DNA of 64,000 nucleotides from Metabacillus endolithicus (GTDB taxonomy: Bacteria > Bacillota > Bacilli > Bacillales > Bacillaceae), in contig NZ_CP095550.1 of assembly GCF_023078335.1 (NCBI RefSeq), positions 496,001 through 560,000 on the forward strand. The letters run 5' to 3'. Positions 1 to 8,914 of this stretch are shown here, one piece after another (within the stretch, counting starts at the first letter, position 1; each line of letters begins with the position of its first letter). The notes below the pieces were generated by a model. It made no database searches. It saw nothing but the letters and a program-made list of their open reading frames with translations, and was not told where the DNA came from. A program made the position numbers and the translations under genes.

Positions 1-848
1 ACAAACAAGCCTTTCGGTTTAATAGTCAGAATTGCCACTAATAATAGAAAAGCAATTAAATCTTTATAATCATTTGAAATAAATGTCGCACTTAAGCTTT
101 CAGAAAATCCTAAGATATAACCACCAATAATTGCTCCGGGGATACTTCCCATACCACCAATAATGATGATGACAAAAGCTTTTAAAATAACAAGATGACC
201 CATACCAGGAAAAACTAGATTAATAGGTGATGCTATTGAAGAAGCGAATGCTGCCAAAGCACCAGAAATAAAAAACGTAATCACGGCCACTTTGTTTGCA
301 TTAATTCCTACTAAAAATGCGCCCTCTCGGTTTTGCGACATTGCAATTATCGCTGAACCTGTTATCGTTTTTTTCAAAAATAAATGTAAAAGTATCATCG
401 CAAGAATAGCTGTACCGATTATAAGAAGTCTTTGTGCAGTAACAGTTAGCCCTAGAAAATCTACAACAATATCATAAGGAGATAACATTCTGCGATATTC
501 AGCACCCCATACTAACTGAACTAAAGCTTCCAAAAATAAGAGAACTCCAATTGCTGCGATTTTGTCATGTATTGGCGGTGCATTCCGCAATGGATGGAAA
601 ACTAGCCGTTCCATAACAACGCCTAATAATCCAACGACAATAATGGAAATTAATATTGCCAGCCAATAGTGTAGTCCCATGCTTTCCATAAATAAAAGTG
701 TGATATAACCACCAACCATATATAAAGCTCCATGCGCAAAATTTGGAATATGCAAAATTCCATATACCAATGTCAAACCAAGTGCAACCAGACTGTAAAC
801 GCTTCCAATTGTAAGTGCATTGAATAATTGCTGAAATAAAATATCCAT
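1..848 (-). CDS. livH: Branched-chain amino acid-type ABC transporter permease LivH (3' end outside window)
   Basis: Integral membrane permease of the high-affinity LivHMGF-type importers. The reading frame opens at an ATG behind GGAGGGAACAC and stays open to the window edge for about 282 codons, so only the last few residues are missing. It shows the family's features: an N-terminal hydrophobic stretch with GLTLVYGILHIPNFAHGA, and near the C-terminus GGMGSIPGAIIGG followed by LTIKPKGLF, the usual LivH ending. It starts 12 bp after the acyl-CoA ligase stop, so the two genes are very likely co-transcribed; the remaining transporter genes should lie further left. LivH-type systems also import aromatic and other organic acids, so the ligase neighbour suggests a carboxylate substrate (inference) rather than leucine. 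Confidence 0.9.
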   Translation of the reverse strand, partial: MDILFQQLFNALTIGSVYSLVALGLTLVYGILHIPNFAHGALYMVGGYITLLFMESMGLHYWLAILISIIVVGLLGVVMERLVFHPLRNAPPIHDKIAAIGVLLFLEALVQLVWGAEYRRMLSPYDIVVDFLGLTVTAQRLLIIGTAILAMILLHLFLKKTITGSAIIAMSQNREGAFLVGINANKVAVITFFISGALAAFASSIASPINLVFPGMGHLVILKAFVIIIIGGMGSIPGAIIGGYILGFSESLSATFISNDYKDLIAFLLLVAILTIKPKGLF

Positions 849-860
849 GTGTTCCCTCCT

Positions 861-2450
861 CTATTTGGATACAGAATACATTTCTTTTAGTGTCCGTTTC
901 AGAATCTTTCCAACCGCTGTTTTTGGAAGTTCCTCTACAAAAGCTATTTCTTTAGGCACTTTATAGGCTGAAAGTCTTTCTCGACAAAATTGAATTAATT
1001 CATCTTCTGTTATACGTTCATTTTCTTTGGTAACAACAATTGCTTTAACTGTTTCACCGCGGTATTCATCTGGAACACCGATAACAGCTGCTTCAAGAAC
1101 TTTTGAATGACTGTAAATAACATCCTCCACTTCAATTGGATATACATTAAATCCACTTGCTAATATCATTTCTTTTTTACGTCCAACAATATAGAAAAAT
1201 CCATCAGCATCCATCATCGCCAAATCTCCAGTATATAACCAGCCATCACGTATTGTATTAGCTGTTTCTTCAGGCATATTCCAATACCCTTTCATAATTT
1301 GAGGTCCTTTTATAATTAACTCGCCAACTTCTCCAATTGGCAAATCTTCCTCGCCGGTAGCTATATCAACAACCTTAGCATCTGTATTAGGTATTGGTAT
1401 TCCGATACTTCCACGCTTTTGAAGTCCCGAAATAGGATTGCGGTGTGTGACAGGAGATGCCTCAGATAATCCATACCCCTCAGCAACATTCGTTCCGCTG
1501 ACTTCATTAAAACGGTTTATCACTTCAACAGGAAGTGGTGCAGAACCACTTGTACAGGTTTTAAGACAACTTAAGTCAAACTTATAGGTTTTATAATAAT
1601 TAAGTAGTGCAATATACATTGTTGGAACACCTGGAAATGAAGTTGGTTTTGTTTTTTCTATCATTTTCACGACCTCTTCCACTTCAAATCGAGGGACGAG
1701 AATTAAGTTTCCACCATTATAAAAAGTAAGATTCATCGCACTTGTCATCCCATAGACGTGAAACAAAGGAGAAATGGTTAGAACTCTCTCTTCTCCTGTA
1801 TTTGTTTTTATATGTGCAGTAGCAGCACTTTGGAGTGTATTTGCAACTAAATTATAATGTGTTAACATTGCCCCTTTTGAACGACCTGTTGTTCCTCCTG
1901 TATATTGAAGAACAGCAATATCTTCTTTAGGATCAACCTTGTCATTAGGGATTGTATCACCAGGATCTTTTAGTAATTGATGAAACAAGCTTTCTTTTTC
2001 GAAAGAAACAGGAATGATCGTAGTAACCGATGTTTCATGTAAGATTTTTTCTACGACGGGTAGGAGTTGATCTAAAACAATGATGACCTTTGTCTGTGAA
2101 TCGTTGAGGACGTATAGAAGTTCAGATGATTTATACATTGGATTAATTTGTACGATGGTTGCTCCACATCGTAAACTTGCATAATAGCTAATAGGATATT
2201 GAGGACAATTCGGAAGCATGATTGCGACTCGATCATCTTTTTTTACTTGACGTTTTACTAGTGCGCTCGCCAATCTATTTATAGAATCATTTAAAAGTGA
2301 ATAAGAATATGCTTTATCATAAAATGTGACCGCAATCTTATTTTCATATTTTTCAACAGAGCGTTGAAACAAATCAGGTAACGATATTTCTGGTATTTCA
2401 ACTTCAACCGGATTTCCTTCAACTACATGCTTTAACCAAGGTCTTTTCAA
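861..2450 (-). CDS. AMP-forming acyl-CoA ligase (long-chain fatty acid/aryl-CoA ligase family)
   Basis: ANL-superfamily adenylating enzyme of 529 residues, which forms acyl-AMP and then acyl-CoA in the cytoplasm. Visible motifs are the phosphate-binding loop YTGGTTGRSKGAML (residues 183-196), YGLSEASP, the hinge region GWLYTGDLAMMD, and the C-terminal catalytic lysine in PKTAVGKILKR (about residue 515). Length is normal for the family. It uses a TTG start, supported by AGGGGG eight bases upstream. It sits between a sigma-54 activator gene and livH. The family spans medium/long-chain fatty acids and aromatic acids, and sequence alone does not fix the substrate; coupling to a LivH-type transporter points to activation of an imported organic acid (inference). 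Confidence 0.88.
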   Translation of the reverse strand: MKRPWLKHVVEGNPVEVEIPEISLPDLFQRSVEKYENKIAVTFYDKAYSYSLLNDSINRLASALVKRQVKKDDRVAIMLPNCPQYPISYYASLRCGATIVQINPMYKSSELLYVLNDSQTKVIIVLDQLLPVVEKILHETSVTTIIPVSFEKESLFHQLLKDPGDTIPNDKVDPKEDIAVLQYTGGTTGRSKGAMLTHYNLVANTLQSAATAHIKTNTGEERVLTISPLFHVYGMTSAMNLTFYNGGNLILVPRFEVEEVVKMIEKTKPTSFPGVPTMYIALLNYYKTYKFDLSCLKTCTSGSAPLPVEVINRFNEVSGTNVAEGYGLSEASPVTHRNPISGLQKRGSIGIPIPNTDAKVVDIATGEEDLPIGEVGELIIKGPQIMKGYWNMPEETANTIRDGWLYTGDLAMMDADGFFYIVGRKKEMILASGFNVYPIEVEDVIYSHSKVLEAAVIGVPDEYRGETVKAIVVTKENERITEDELIQFCRERLSAYKVPKEIAFVEELPKTAVGKILKRTLKEMYSVSK

Positions 2451-2506
2451 ATTCCATTCCCCCTATTTCCTTTTTCTTAGTGGTCAAAACCTCACTGCTT
2501 TACATC

Positions 2507-2524
2507 TAGCAATACTTATGCCAA
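2507..2524 (-). promoter_or_regulatory. Sigma-54 (-24/-12) promoter for the ligase-livH unit
   Basis: The minus strand reads TTGGCATAAGTATTGCTA. This matches the SigL/RpoN consensus TTGGCAC-N5-TTGCW with one mismatch, and the invariant GG and GC doublets are exactly 12 bp apart (GG at 2522-2521, GC at 2510-2509). It lies 57 bp upstream of the ligase start and next to a gene for a sigma-54 activator, which makes a chance match unlikely. Confidence 0.85.
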
Positions 2525-2533
2525 TACAAAAAA

Positions 2534-2574
2534 TAAGTGACAACAAGGTGAAATGTTCACCATTTTGTCACTTA
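2534..2574. promoter_or_regulatory. 41-bp near-perfect palindrome, likely activator binding site (UAS)
   Basis: Two 19-base arms, 2534-2552 and 2556-2574, are reverse complements at 17 of 19 positions around a 3-base centre (ATG). The outer arms read TAAGTGACAA and TTGTCACTTA; the inner arms read GGTGAA and TTCACC. It begins 10 bp upstream of the -24 element. Sigma-54 activators bind such dyads as upstream activating sequences, usually further away (about 100 bp). It may also be two adjacent dimer sites, or a site for a repressor. Confidence 0.7.
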
Positions 2575-2664
2575 ATTCAAGAATGATTTACACTAGTATG
2601 TTACCTACTTGTTTTACAAGGAGCTAGGGTAATTTAAAAATGAATTGATCATTCACTTATGAAT

Positions 2665-4338
2665 TTATGATAAATTGTATTTTTGTAGCTTTCGAAAAAC
2701 TGTTGCTTGACTTGTTTGAAGCTTTTCAGCAATTTGATACGTTGTTTTATATTTTATTAGAGCTTTTTTAAGAGCGGTTTTCTCAGCTTGCTCTACGATC
2801 TCTCTTAATGACATTTCTTCAAAAACAAAATCTTCATTTGTAGTCGTTTGCTGGTATTCATCAGGCAGATCATTGATAGTAACGTATTCGTTTGGTACGG
2901 TCAAAATAAGTCTTTCTAATAAATTGGATAGTTCCCTTACATTGCCTGGCCAATCAAACTGATAAAAAAAGTTACTAATCTTTTGATCTAACACTTTTTC
3001 AACTGAATATTTCTTCTTGTACAGCTCTAAAAAATAGTGAACAAGTGGAAGGATATCAGCACGCCTTTCTCTAAGAGGAGGGACGAAAATTGGAACAACA
3101 TTTAACCGGTAATAAAGATCTTCACGAAATGTTCCTCTTTTGACCATTTCTTTTAAATCTCTATTTGTGGCTGCCACTAATCGAACATCCACTCTTTTCG
3201 TTTTTGTGCCGCCTACTCTCATAATTTCTTTTTCCTGAATTGCACGAAGCAGCTTTACTTGAAGATCCATTGGCATTTCGCCGACTTCATCTAAAAAAAG
3301 CATGCCATTATGAGCTAATTCAAACATCCCCACTTTTCCTGTCCTATTAGCACCTGAAAATGCGCCACCTTCATAACCAAACAACTCTGATTCAAGAAGC
3401 TCATTTGGGATTGCCCCACAATTGACTTTTATAAGCTGCCCCTCCTTAAATCTGTCACTTGAGCGATATAAGTATCGAACCAACACGTCCTTTCCTACTC
3501 CTGTTTCACCAAGAACAAGAATGGTTGTATCAAAGTTGGCAAGCCTGCCAATCATTTGATAAATCTCAATCATCTTATCACTTTTGAGGATAATATCAGG
3601 GTCTTGAATGGCAAAAGATTTTAATCTATCAAGCTCTTCTTTATATTTCTCATTAAGCTGTTGCACTTTTTTCAGCTCTTTATTTAATTGATTTAATTCC
3701 GAAAGATCACGAATATTCGTGACAATCTTTTCGATTTCACCTTCTTCATTAAAAATAGGATTTCCCGTCATTAGTGTTTCTTTTTGATTGAAATTTTGCT
3801 GAACAACTGAAACTGAACGTTTTTGCTCCATAACTTTCAATGTTACAGATTGTTCTAATATCCCTCTTTTTATTAAATGATTAATATTTTTCCCAATATA
3901 ATAATGCTTAGGAATTCCTGTGATCCGTTCTATCGCAGAATTCGTTTTTAATGTGTTGCCAAATTTATCAGTAATATAAATTCCGTCAAATGAGCTCTCG
4001 ATAATTGCATCTAATTCACGGTTTGATTTATCAAGCTCCTTAATTCGCTCCTCAAGACGAAACCATTGCACACCATTTGCTAATATGTACATTCTTCTTT
4101 GTTGGTTTTCTATTGTAAAATCTTTAAAAAGAAGTAAGTATTGAAGGGTGTTTTTTGAGGCAATGATCATATTTGATTCCTTCTCTTCCCAAAAATCAAA
4201 TAAATCTTTCATTTTCATTTGTAAGCATACGGATTTCTCCAACTCATCTGTTTGACCAAAATGGAAATCTATGATGCTTCCATCTAATGTTGTTATGATT
4301 GTATTAAAAAGCATTAAGCTATTTTCGGTTTTAATCAT
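2665..4338 (-). CDS. Sigma-54-dependent transcriptional activator with PAS domain
   Basis: A 557-residue enhancer-binding protein. The N-terminal 100 residues are unassigned. A PAS domain follows at about 105-215 (ELDAIIESSFDGIYITDKFG onward), then a coiled linker at about 215-245. The AAA+ domain carries Walker A GETGVGKD (277-284), the sigma-54 contact loop GAFSGA (325-330, GAFTGA with T to S) and Walker B FLDEVGEMP (348-356). The C-terminus is a Fis-type helix-turn-helix (IAEKLQTSQATVFRKLQKYNLS). There is no receiver domain, so the PAS or N-terminal region probably senses a small ligand, as in AcoR/BkdR/RocR-type proteins. It lies directly upstream of, and in line with, the ligase-livH unit whose promoter has the -24/-12 signature, so it is the likely activator of that unit. 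Confidence 0.92.
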   Translation of the reverse strand: MIKTENSLMLFNTIITTLDGSIIDFHFGQTDELEKSVCLQMKMKDLFDFWEEKESNMIIASKNTLQYLLLFKDFTIENQQRRMYILANGVQWFRLEERIKELDKSNRELDAIIESSFDGIYITDKFGNTLKTNSAIERITGIPKHYYIGKNINHLIKRGILEQSVTLKVMEQKRSVSVVQQNFNQKETLMTGNPIFNEEGEIEKIVTNIRDLSELNQLNKELKKVQQLNEKYKEELDRLKSFAIQDPDIILKSDKMIEIYQMIGRLANFDTTILVLGETGVGKDVLVRYLYRSSDRFKEGQLIKVNCGAIPNELLESELFGYEGGAFSGANRTGKVGMFELAHNGMLFLDEVGEMPMDLQVKLLRAIQEKEIMRVGGTKTKRVDVRLVAATNRDLKEMVKRGTFREDLYYRLNVVPIFVPPLRERRADILPLVHYFLELYKKKYSVEKVLDQKISNFFYQFDWPGNVRELSNLLERLILTVPNEYVTINDLPDEYQQTTTNEDFVFEEMSLREIVEQAEKTALKKALIKYKTTYQIAEKLQTSQATVFRKLQKYNLS

Positions 4339-4419
4339 TTCCTCACCCCTTATTTAGTTAGTAATTTTTAAAACGCTTACATAATTAAATATTAAAGGTT
4401 TTAAAGGAAAAAAACCATA

Positions 4420-4450
4420 GAAAAAAGACAGAACATGTTGCTCTGTCTTT
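4420..4450 (-). terminator. Intrinsic terminator of the FdhF/YdeP gene
   Basis: Perfect 8-bp stem AAGACAGA/TCTGTCTT with a 9-base loop; on the minus strand it is followed by a run of T. It lies just after the oxidoreductase stop codon. Confidence 0.85.
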
Positions 4451-4461
4451 ATATGAATATA

Positions 4462-6822
4462 TTAAATTGGTGCATCTACTTCTAAATCTTCTACTCGTTT
4501 TTCTAAATATTGAACATCTTTACGAGCGTTGTAGCGATCTGCTTTTTCTACCGTAACTGTAATATTGTAATCTGGAATTCCAGCAAATTTTTCGTATCTT
4601 CCTCGTGGTAATAAGAAGTTGCCTTCAGGGAAGTGAACTTCCAGGTTTCCTGTTGCAATGTCAACGAACTTTGCTTTTCCTTGGAACACACCAAAGCCAT
4701 TATAAACGACAATTCCTTCTCCCTCAGCAATGCTTAGACGTTTTGCATCTTCTGCATTCATAAGAACATCGTAACGGTCAGCGCCGTTAAATGGATCCTT
4801 TTCTTTATAAACCATTGAGTTAAATTGCTTTCCACGTCGAGACGTGACAACAAATTGTCCTTCTTTTTTACCAAGATCCGGTATTTCAACTGAAATCAAG
4901 TTTCCTTTTCCATCTGGTGTAGGACAAACTCCACCTTCACATAACCAAGCCCCACCCCATTGGAAAACATCACCTACATTTTTCAAGTGCTGAATGCCAT
5001 TATAGTCCCGGTTAGCAATCGCGATTTCATCACGAATTTCCTGACCTGTTTTAAAATCAACAAGATGAGCAGTTTCAGGCTTAACACGTTTTGCAAGATC
5101 AACGTAAATTTTCCATTCTGCACGGGCCTCTTTAATTTCATTTTTATTCCCTTCAATTTCTGGTGAAAAATAGACCATTCTTTCTGTTGAAGTTGACGTT
5201 CCGCCGCCTTCTTGTTCATAGCGTGTTTTAGCAGGTAAAACAATTACTGCTTCTTTGGCATCAACAAGTGTTGATGTGTTGAAAATGATATCTTGGTGAA
5301 CACGAATGTCTAGTTCTGATAATGCTTTTTCTACAAAATCAGGATCTGGCATCGTTTCTAGGAAGTTACCACCTGATAAATAATAAAGCTTAATTTTTCT
5401 TTCGTGATCTTCAGGCAGGACGATGTTTTCAAGTGTAACACCTACAATATCACCTTGCCATTTTGGTAGCTCAAAGCCCCAAATTTTCTCAATACGTTTG
5501 GCGTTTTCTTCTTCAAATCCACCACCAGGTAAAACAAATGGATCAGCTCCCATTTCACCTGAACCTTGTACTGAGGAGTGACCGCGGAAAGGCATTAATC
5601 CGCTGTTCTTACGGCCCAAGAAGCCACGTAGTAGCGCAAGGTTTGCAACTTGTGAAATATTATCTGTTGCAAATGAATGCATCGTTAATCCTAGAGCCCA
5701 AGCAAAGATTGCATTTTTACTTTTTGCTAAAAGATCCGATAGTTCAATGATTCTTTCTTTTGAAATGCCCGATGATTTAACGATTTCATCCCATGATTGT
5801 TGTTCAACATGTGATTTTAATTCTTCATAATCGTTTACATGTTTTTCTACAAATTCATGATTAATCGCTGAACCATATTGTTTTTCCTCCATCTCGAACC
5901 AGTGCTTCATAATACCATGCATGAAGGCAATATCTCCACCAATGTTTACTTGATAGAAATCATCAGCAATTTTCGTTCCAAATAAAGCAGATTCCATATT
6001 AGAAGGAATCCAATATTTGTCCATTGCAGGTTCACTATATGGATTAACTACAATTATTTTTGTGCCTCTTTTTTTCGCTTCTAACATATATTTTGTTGAA
6101 ACGGGTGATGCGTTTGATGCAACACTACCCCAGAATAATAATACATCTGTTCCAAACCAATCTTGATAATTTACAGTTGATGCTCCAACACCAATAGAAC
6201 GCTTTAATGCTGTTTTACTTGGTGAATGACAAATGCGTGATGCATTATCAATATTGTTTGTACCTAGAAAACGAGATACCTTTGCAGCTACATAGTACGA
6301 TTCATTTGTAATTCCTCTTGAAGTTAAGTAAAAAGCATATTGTTTTGGATCTAACTGTTTCATTTTATTTGCAATCATATCCATCGCTTCATCCCATGAT
6401 ATACGTGAGAACTTTCTTTCTCCTTTACGACGAATGAGCGGATATGGAATTCGACCCAATTTTCTTAGTTCAGTACTGCTATACTTTCTTAATTCATCGA
6501 TATCTGCATGTACAATTTCTTCTTTTAATGCCGGCATCGTGTTTAAACGAAGAACATTTAGTCTTGTTGTACACATATGAGGACCTTTTAGTGTTTGATC
6601 ATGCAAGCCTGATACACCTAAAGCACAGCCATCACAAACCCCTTTTGTTAAAATTCGTGATGCATAACCCAGATTATCTTTGTTATCCCATGCAATCTTC
6701 ATCGTATCGCGAAAATGATGTGGCTTAACCTTTCCTAGACCAAACGGAATTGGACTCACCCAGTGCTTTGGTTGTAGTGCTTTTGTTGCTTTTATAGGTC
6801 CTTGATGTTTTGTCTCTCCCAT
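4462..6822 (-). CDS. FdhF/YdeP family molybdopterin oxidoreductase (formate dehydrogenase alpha-like)
   Basis: A 786-residue bis-MGD molybdoenzyme of the FdhF/YdeP branch. N-terminal cysteines C63-x2-C66 and C84 (GVCDGCALG...PHMC) lie where formate dehydrogenases hold a 4Fe-4S cluster, though the classical CxxCxxxC spacing is absent. C198 in RICHSPS is the likely molybdenum ligand, at the place of Cys/Sec in formate dehydrogenases. The C-terminal dinucleotide-binding domain (FVVTSRRGKQFNSMVYKEKD onward) is present. No N-terminal 2Fe-2S domain is fused, unlike Bacillus YjgC/YrhE. Neighbours are fdhD, moaA and an oxalate/formate-family transporter, which supports a formate-linked reaction, but E. 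coli YdeP has no proven substrate. The start ATG follows GAGGAG. The long leader holds a hairpin terminator and a conserved RNA-like element. Confidence 0.85.
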   Translation of the reverse strand: MGETKHQGPIKATKALQPKHWVSPIPFGLGKVKPHHFRDTMKIAWDNKDNLGYASRILTKGVCDGCALGVSGLHDQTLKGPHMCTTRLNVLRLNTMPALKEEIVHADIDELRKYSSTELRKLGRIPYPLIRRKGERKFSRISWDEAMDMIANKMKQLDPKQYAFYLTSRGITNESYYVAAKVSRFLGTNNIDNASRICHSPSKTALKRSIGVGASTVNYQDWFGTDVLLFWGSVASNASPVSTKYMLEAKKRGTKIIVVNPYSEPAMDKYWIPSNMESALFGTKIADDFYQVNIGGDIAFMHGIMKHWFEMEEKQYGSAINHEFVEKHVNDYEELKSHVEQQSWDEIVKSSGISKERIIELSDLLAKSKNAIFAWALGLTMHSFATDNISQVANLALLRGFLGRKNSGLMPFRGHSSVQGSGEMGADPFVLPGGGFEEENAKRIEKIWGFELPKWQGDIVGVTLENIVLPEDHERKIKLYYLSGGNFLETMPDPDFVEKALSELDIRVHQDIIFNTSTLVDAKEAVIVLPAKTRYEQEGGGTSTSTERMVYFSPEIEGNKNEIKEARAEWKIYVDLAKRVKPETAHLVDFKTGQEIRDEIAIANRDYNGIQHLKNVGDVFQWGGAWLCEGGVCPTPDGKGNLISVEIPDLGKKEGQFVVTSRRGKQFNSMVYKEKDPFNGADRYDVLMNAEDAKRLSIAEGEGIVVYNGFGVFQGKAKFVDIATGNLEVHFPEGNFLLPRGRYEKFAGIPDYNITVTVEKADRYNARKDVQYLEKRVEDLEVDAPI

Positions 6823-6885
6823 TTGAATTTCACTCCTCGTTCTGCCTGAAATTTTTTATCTTCTTATCTATAGAGTTATTAGTTA

Positions 6886-6930
6886 GAAAAACTAGCCTAT
6901 CATTAATTCAAAAGATTTATTGATAGGCTA
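6886..6930 (-). terminator. Hairpin terminator inside the FdhF/YdeP leader (possible attenuator)
   Basis: A 10-bp perfect stem TAGCCTATCA/TGATAGGCTA (6893-6902 with 6921-6930) is followed on the minus strand by GTTTTTC. On the plus strand it is followed by ATTTTTC, so it could act both ways. It sits about 65 bp upstream of the oxidoreductase start codon and downstream (in minus sense) of the conserved leader element, the layout expected of an expression platform. It could also simply end the upstream DUF2294 transcript. Confidence 0.6.
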
Positions 6931-6959
6931 ATTTTTCTTTAACCCGTCTCAACAAACTA

Positions 6960-7078
6960 ACTTGGATGAACAGTTTCGCTGCATGCCCCAAGAAACAAAA
7001 AACCACCGTAAACTCACAGTACAAAGGATGTGTCGAGTCAAACGGTGGTTAGTCTTTTGCAGGATCGCTACTAAGTGC
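6960..7078 (-). ncRNA. Candidate cis-regulatory RNA element, copy A (FdhF/YdeP leader)
   Basis: On the minus strand a conserved block (TAGTAGCGATCCTGC, 7073-7059, continuing through AAAAGACT) leads straight into a 9-bp stem AACCACCGT/ACGGTGGTT (7050-7042 with 7009-7001), which is followed by TTTTTT. A second possible pairing, CTTGG/CCAAG, closes the downstream part (6961-6991). The block and the stem position recur in front of the transporter gene (copy B), with different stem bases. I do not recognise it as a known riboswitch, T-box or ANTAR target. With the terminator at 6886-6930 it makes up the 307-bp gap between the DUF2294 gene and the oxidoreductase gene. Confidence 0.5.
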
Positions 7079-7130
7079 CATACCAATTTATTTAATTGAA
7101 TGAATAAATATGTTTATTATTACTTTATTT

Positions 7131-7490
7131 TTATTTAGAGAATTTTTGTTGTAAGTCTTCATCGAAAACAAAGATCGACATACCAAAATCTCTGTCAATA
7201 TCTATATCTACAAACAAATCAACGAATTTACAGTTTAAAAACTCTTCCATTTCAATAGGAGGGTTTTTCTTGTAAATTTGTTTAACCATTTCAGTTCTTG
7301 CAGATCGTAGCGCTTGCTTTCCTTCATCAGCACTTGCAATGAATTTTTCAACAGGTGATAAATTTCCTTCCATCTCACAAATAGCCCAGTTTTTACAAAA
7401 GGTTGTTGTGATTTTACTCGGACCTTTTCCCATATGCTTTTTTCGGAAAGAACGAACGATATTACTAAACTCTGCTTCATACTTATTCAT
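7131..7490 (-). CDS. DUF2294 family protein
   Basis: A small cytoplasmic protein of 119 residues resembling the DUF2294 family (MNKYEAEFSNIVRSFRKKHMGKGP at the start, FVDIDIDRDFGMSIFVFDED near the end). The function of the family is not established. It is translated from an ATG behind GTAGGAGG and lies 73 bp downstream of the oxalate/formate-type transporter on the same strand, so it is probably co-transcribed with it. A 14-bp perfect palindrome sits just before its ribosome site (7502-7515). Its place inside a formate/molybdoenzyme cluster suggests an accessory role, but nothing in the sequence shows catalysis: there is no conserved Cys pair, no signal peptide and no membrane segment. Confidence 0.75.
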   Translation of the reverse strand: MNKYEAEFSNIVRSFRKKHMGKGPSKITTTFCKNWAICEMEGNLSPVEKFIASADEGKQALRSARTEMVKQIYKKNPPIEMEEFLNCKFVDLFVDIDIDRDFGMSIFVFDEDLQQKFSK

Positions 7491-7501
7491 AATATCCTCC
7501 T

Positions 7502-7515
7502 ACCTGTAGACAGGT
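7502..7515. promoter_or_regulatory. 14-bp perfect palindrome ahead of the DUF2294 ribosome site
   Basis: ACCTGTAGACAGGT is fully self-complementary and ends a few bases before the AGGAGG of the DUF2294 gene. It may form a small hairpin that affects translation, or bind a dimeric regulator. The role is not known. Confidence 0.35.
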
Positions 7516-7563
7516 TTTAGCATGAGGTATTTTACCACACCTCAGTGCATTGTGGAAGTATTA

Positions 7564-8826
7564 TTATCCAGCTATTTTTGATCCTGACACTTGTTGTTGA
7601 CGTAACTTATTAATATCACGACGAATAACAATAGAAACGATTAATGCAAGTACAAACATTCCGGAGAAGAAAGTTAAGCTAGTTGCATAGCTTCCAGTTG
7701 TATCTTTCATCCACGCTGCAAACATTGGCCCAGCTAATCCAGCAGCTGCCCATGCAGTAAGAATGTATCCATGAATTGCACCCAATTGTTTTGTACCGAA
7801 TAAATCGCCAATATAAGCAGGAATTGCTGCAAATCCTCCACCATAACAAGTGTATACAACTGCTAACATAACTTGAAATAAAAATGCTTCTGTAGTATGT
7901 GGTAAAAGGGCAAATAATACAATTTGTAATACAAAGAATGTTGTATACGTATTTGGTCTACCAATAAAATCTGAAATTGACGCCCAACCAATACGTCCTA
8001 ATCCATTAAATATTCCCAGGATACCAACTAATGCTGCAGCTTCTGCTGTTGTTAGACCAATACTTTCTTCAGCTAATGGTTTTGCAGCAGAAAGAATGGC
8101 AATACCACATGTTACGTTGATGAATAACATAATCCATAGATAATAAAATCTAGATGTTTTAACTGCTTCATTTGCTGTTAATTGTGATAAATCTTCTTTA
8201 ATTCTAGATTTTCCAGATTGTCCTTTTTCATTAAAACCTTTAGGGCCCCAACCAACAGGTGGTTTCTCTAAATATAATGAAGATAATGTCATGATAACTA
8301 AATAAGAAATTCCTAAAATAAAGAATGTGTTTGCTGTACCAACCGAATTAATTAGTGACTCCATGACTGGACTTGCAATGGCAGCAGCAAATCCGAATCC
8401 CATAATAGCCAGTCCAGTTGCAAGGCCACGACGGTCCGGGAACCATTTTACTAACGTTGAAACAGGTGCAATATATCCAACTCCAAGTCCAATTCCTCCA
8501 AGAACACCATATGTAACATAGAGAAAAGGTAATGATCCTAGATTAACAGCTAAACCAGAACCAATTATTCCAGCACCAAAGAATCCAGCTGCAAGTAAAC
8601 CAGCTGCTCTTGGACCGTATTTTTCAACAAAGTGTCCTAAAAACGCTGCGGACAATCCAAGAAATAAAATAGCAATACTAAATGTTAATTGTACTTGTTG
8701 AGCTGTCCACCCAAACTCCTCCATTAATGGATTGGTGAAATTACTCCATGCATATACCGATCCAATTGAGATATGGATCCCAACTGCGGAGGCAGCAATC
8801 AGCCAACGATTTTTTGTCTTTTTCAT
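7564..8826 (-). CDS. OFA-type MFS transporter (oxalate/formate antiporter family)
   Basis: A 420-residue membrane protein with about 12 hydrophobic segments and a 6+6 arrangement split by a hydrophilic loop (about residues 190-225). It has typical OFA features: the start RWLIAASAVGIHISIGSVYAWSNFTNPL, the GLGVGYIAPVSTLVKWFPDRRGLATG segment, and GIFNGLGRIGWASISDFIGRPNTY in the second half. The family exchanges small carboxylates such as oxalate, formate or lactate across the cytoplasmic membrane. Placement beside an FdhF/YdeP enzyme, fdhD and moaA fits a formate- or oxalate-related role (inference). Its leader carries copy B of the same RNA-like element found before the oxidoreductase gene. The ATG follows AAGGGGATGACCAC. 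Confidence 0.87.
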   Translation of the reverse strand: MKKTKNRWLIAASAVGIHISIGSVYAWSNFTNPLMEEFGWTAQQVQLTFSIAILFLGLSAAFLGHFVEKYGPRAAGLLAAGFFGAGIIGSGLAVNLGSLPFLYVTYGVLGGIGLGVGYIAPVSTLVKWFPDRRGLATGLAIMGFGFAAAIASPVMESLINSVGTANTFFILGISYLVIMTLSSLYLEKPPVGWGPKGFNEKGQSGKSRIKEDLSQLTANEAVKTSRFYYLWIMLFINVTCGIAILSAAKPLAEESIGLTTAEAAALVGILGIFNGLGRIGWASISDFIGRPNTYTTFFVLQIVLFALLPHTTEAFLFQVMLAVVYTCYGGGFAAIPAYIGDLFGTKQLGAIHGYILTAWAAAGLAGPMFAAWMKDTTGSYATSLTFFSGMFVLALIVSIVIRRDINKLRQQQVSGSKIAG

Positions 8827-8914
8827 GTGGTCATCCCCTTAGGTAAGCTTTTAAAATACTTCTACGATGTAAAGTCAAATCTTAACAAAATGAATAGAAT
8901 AATATCTTGTTAAA

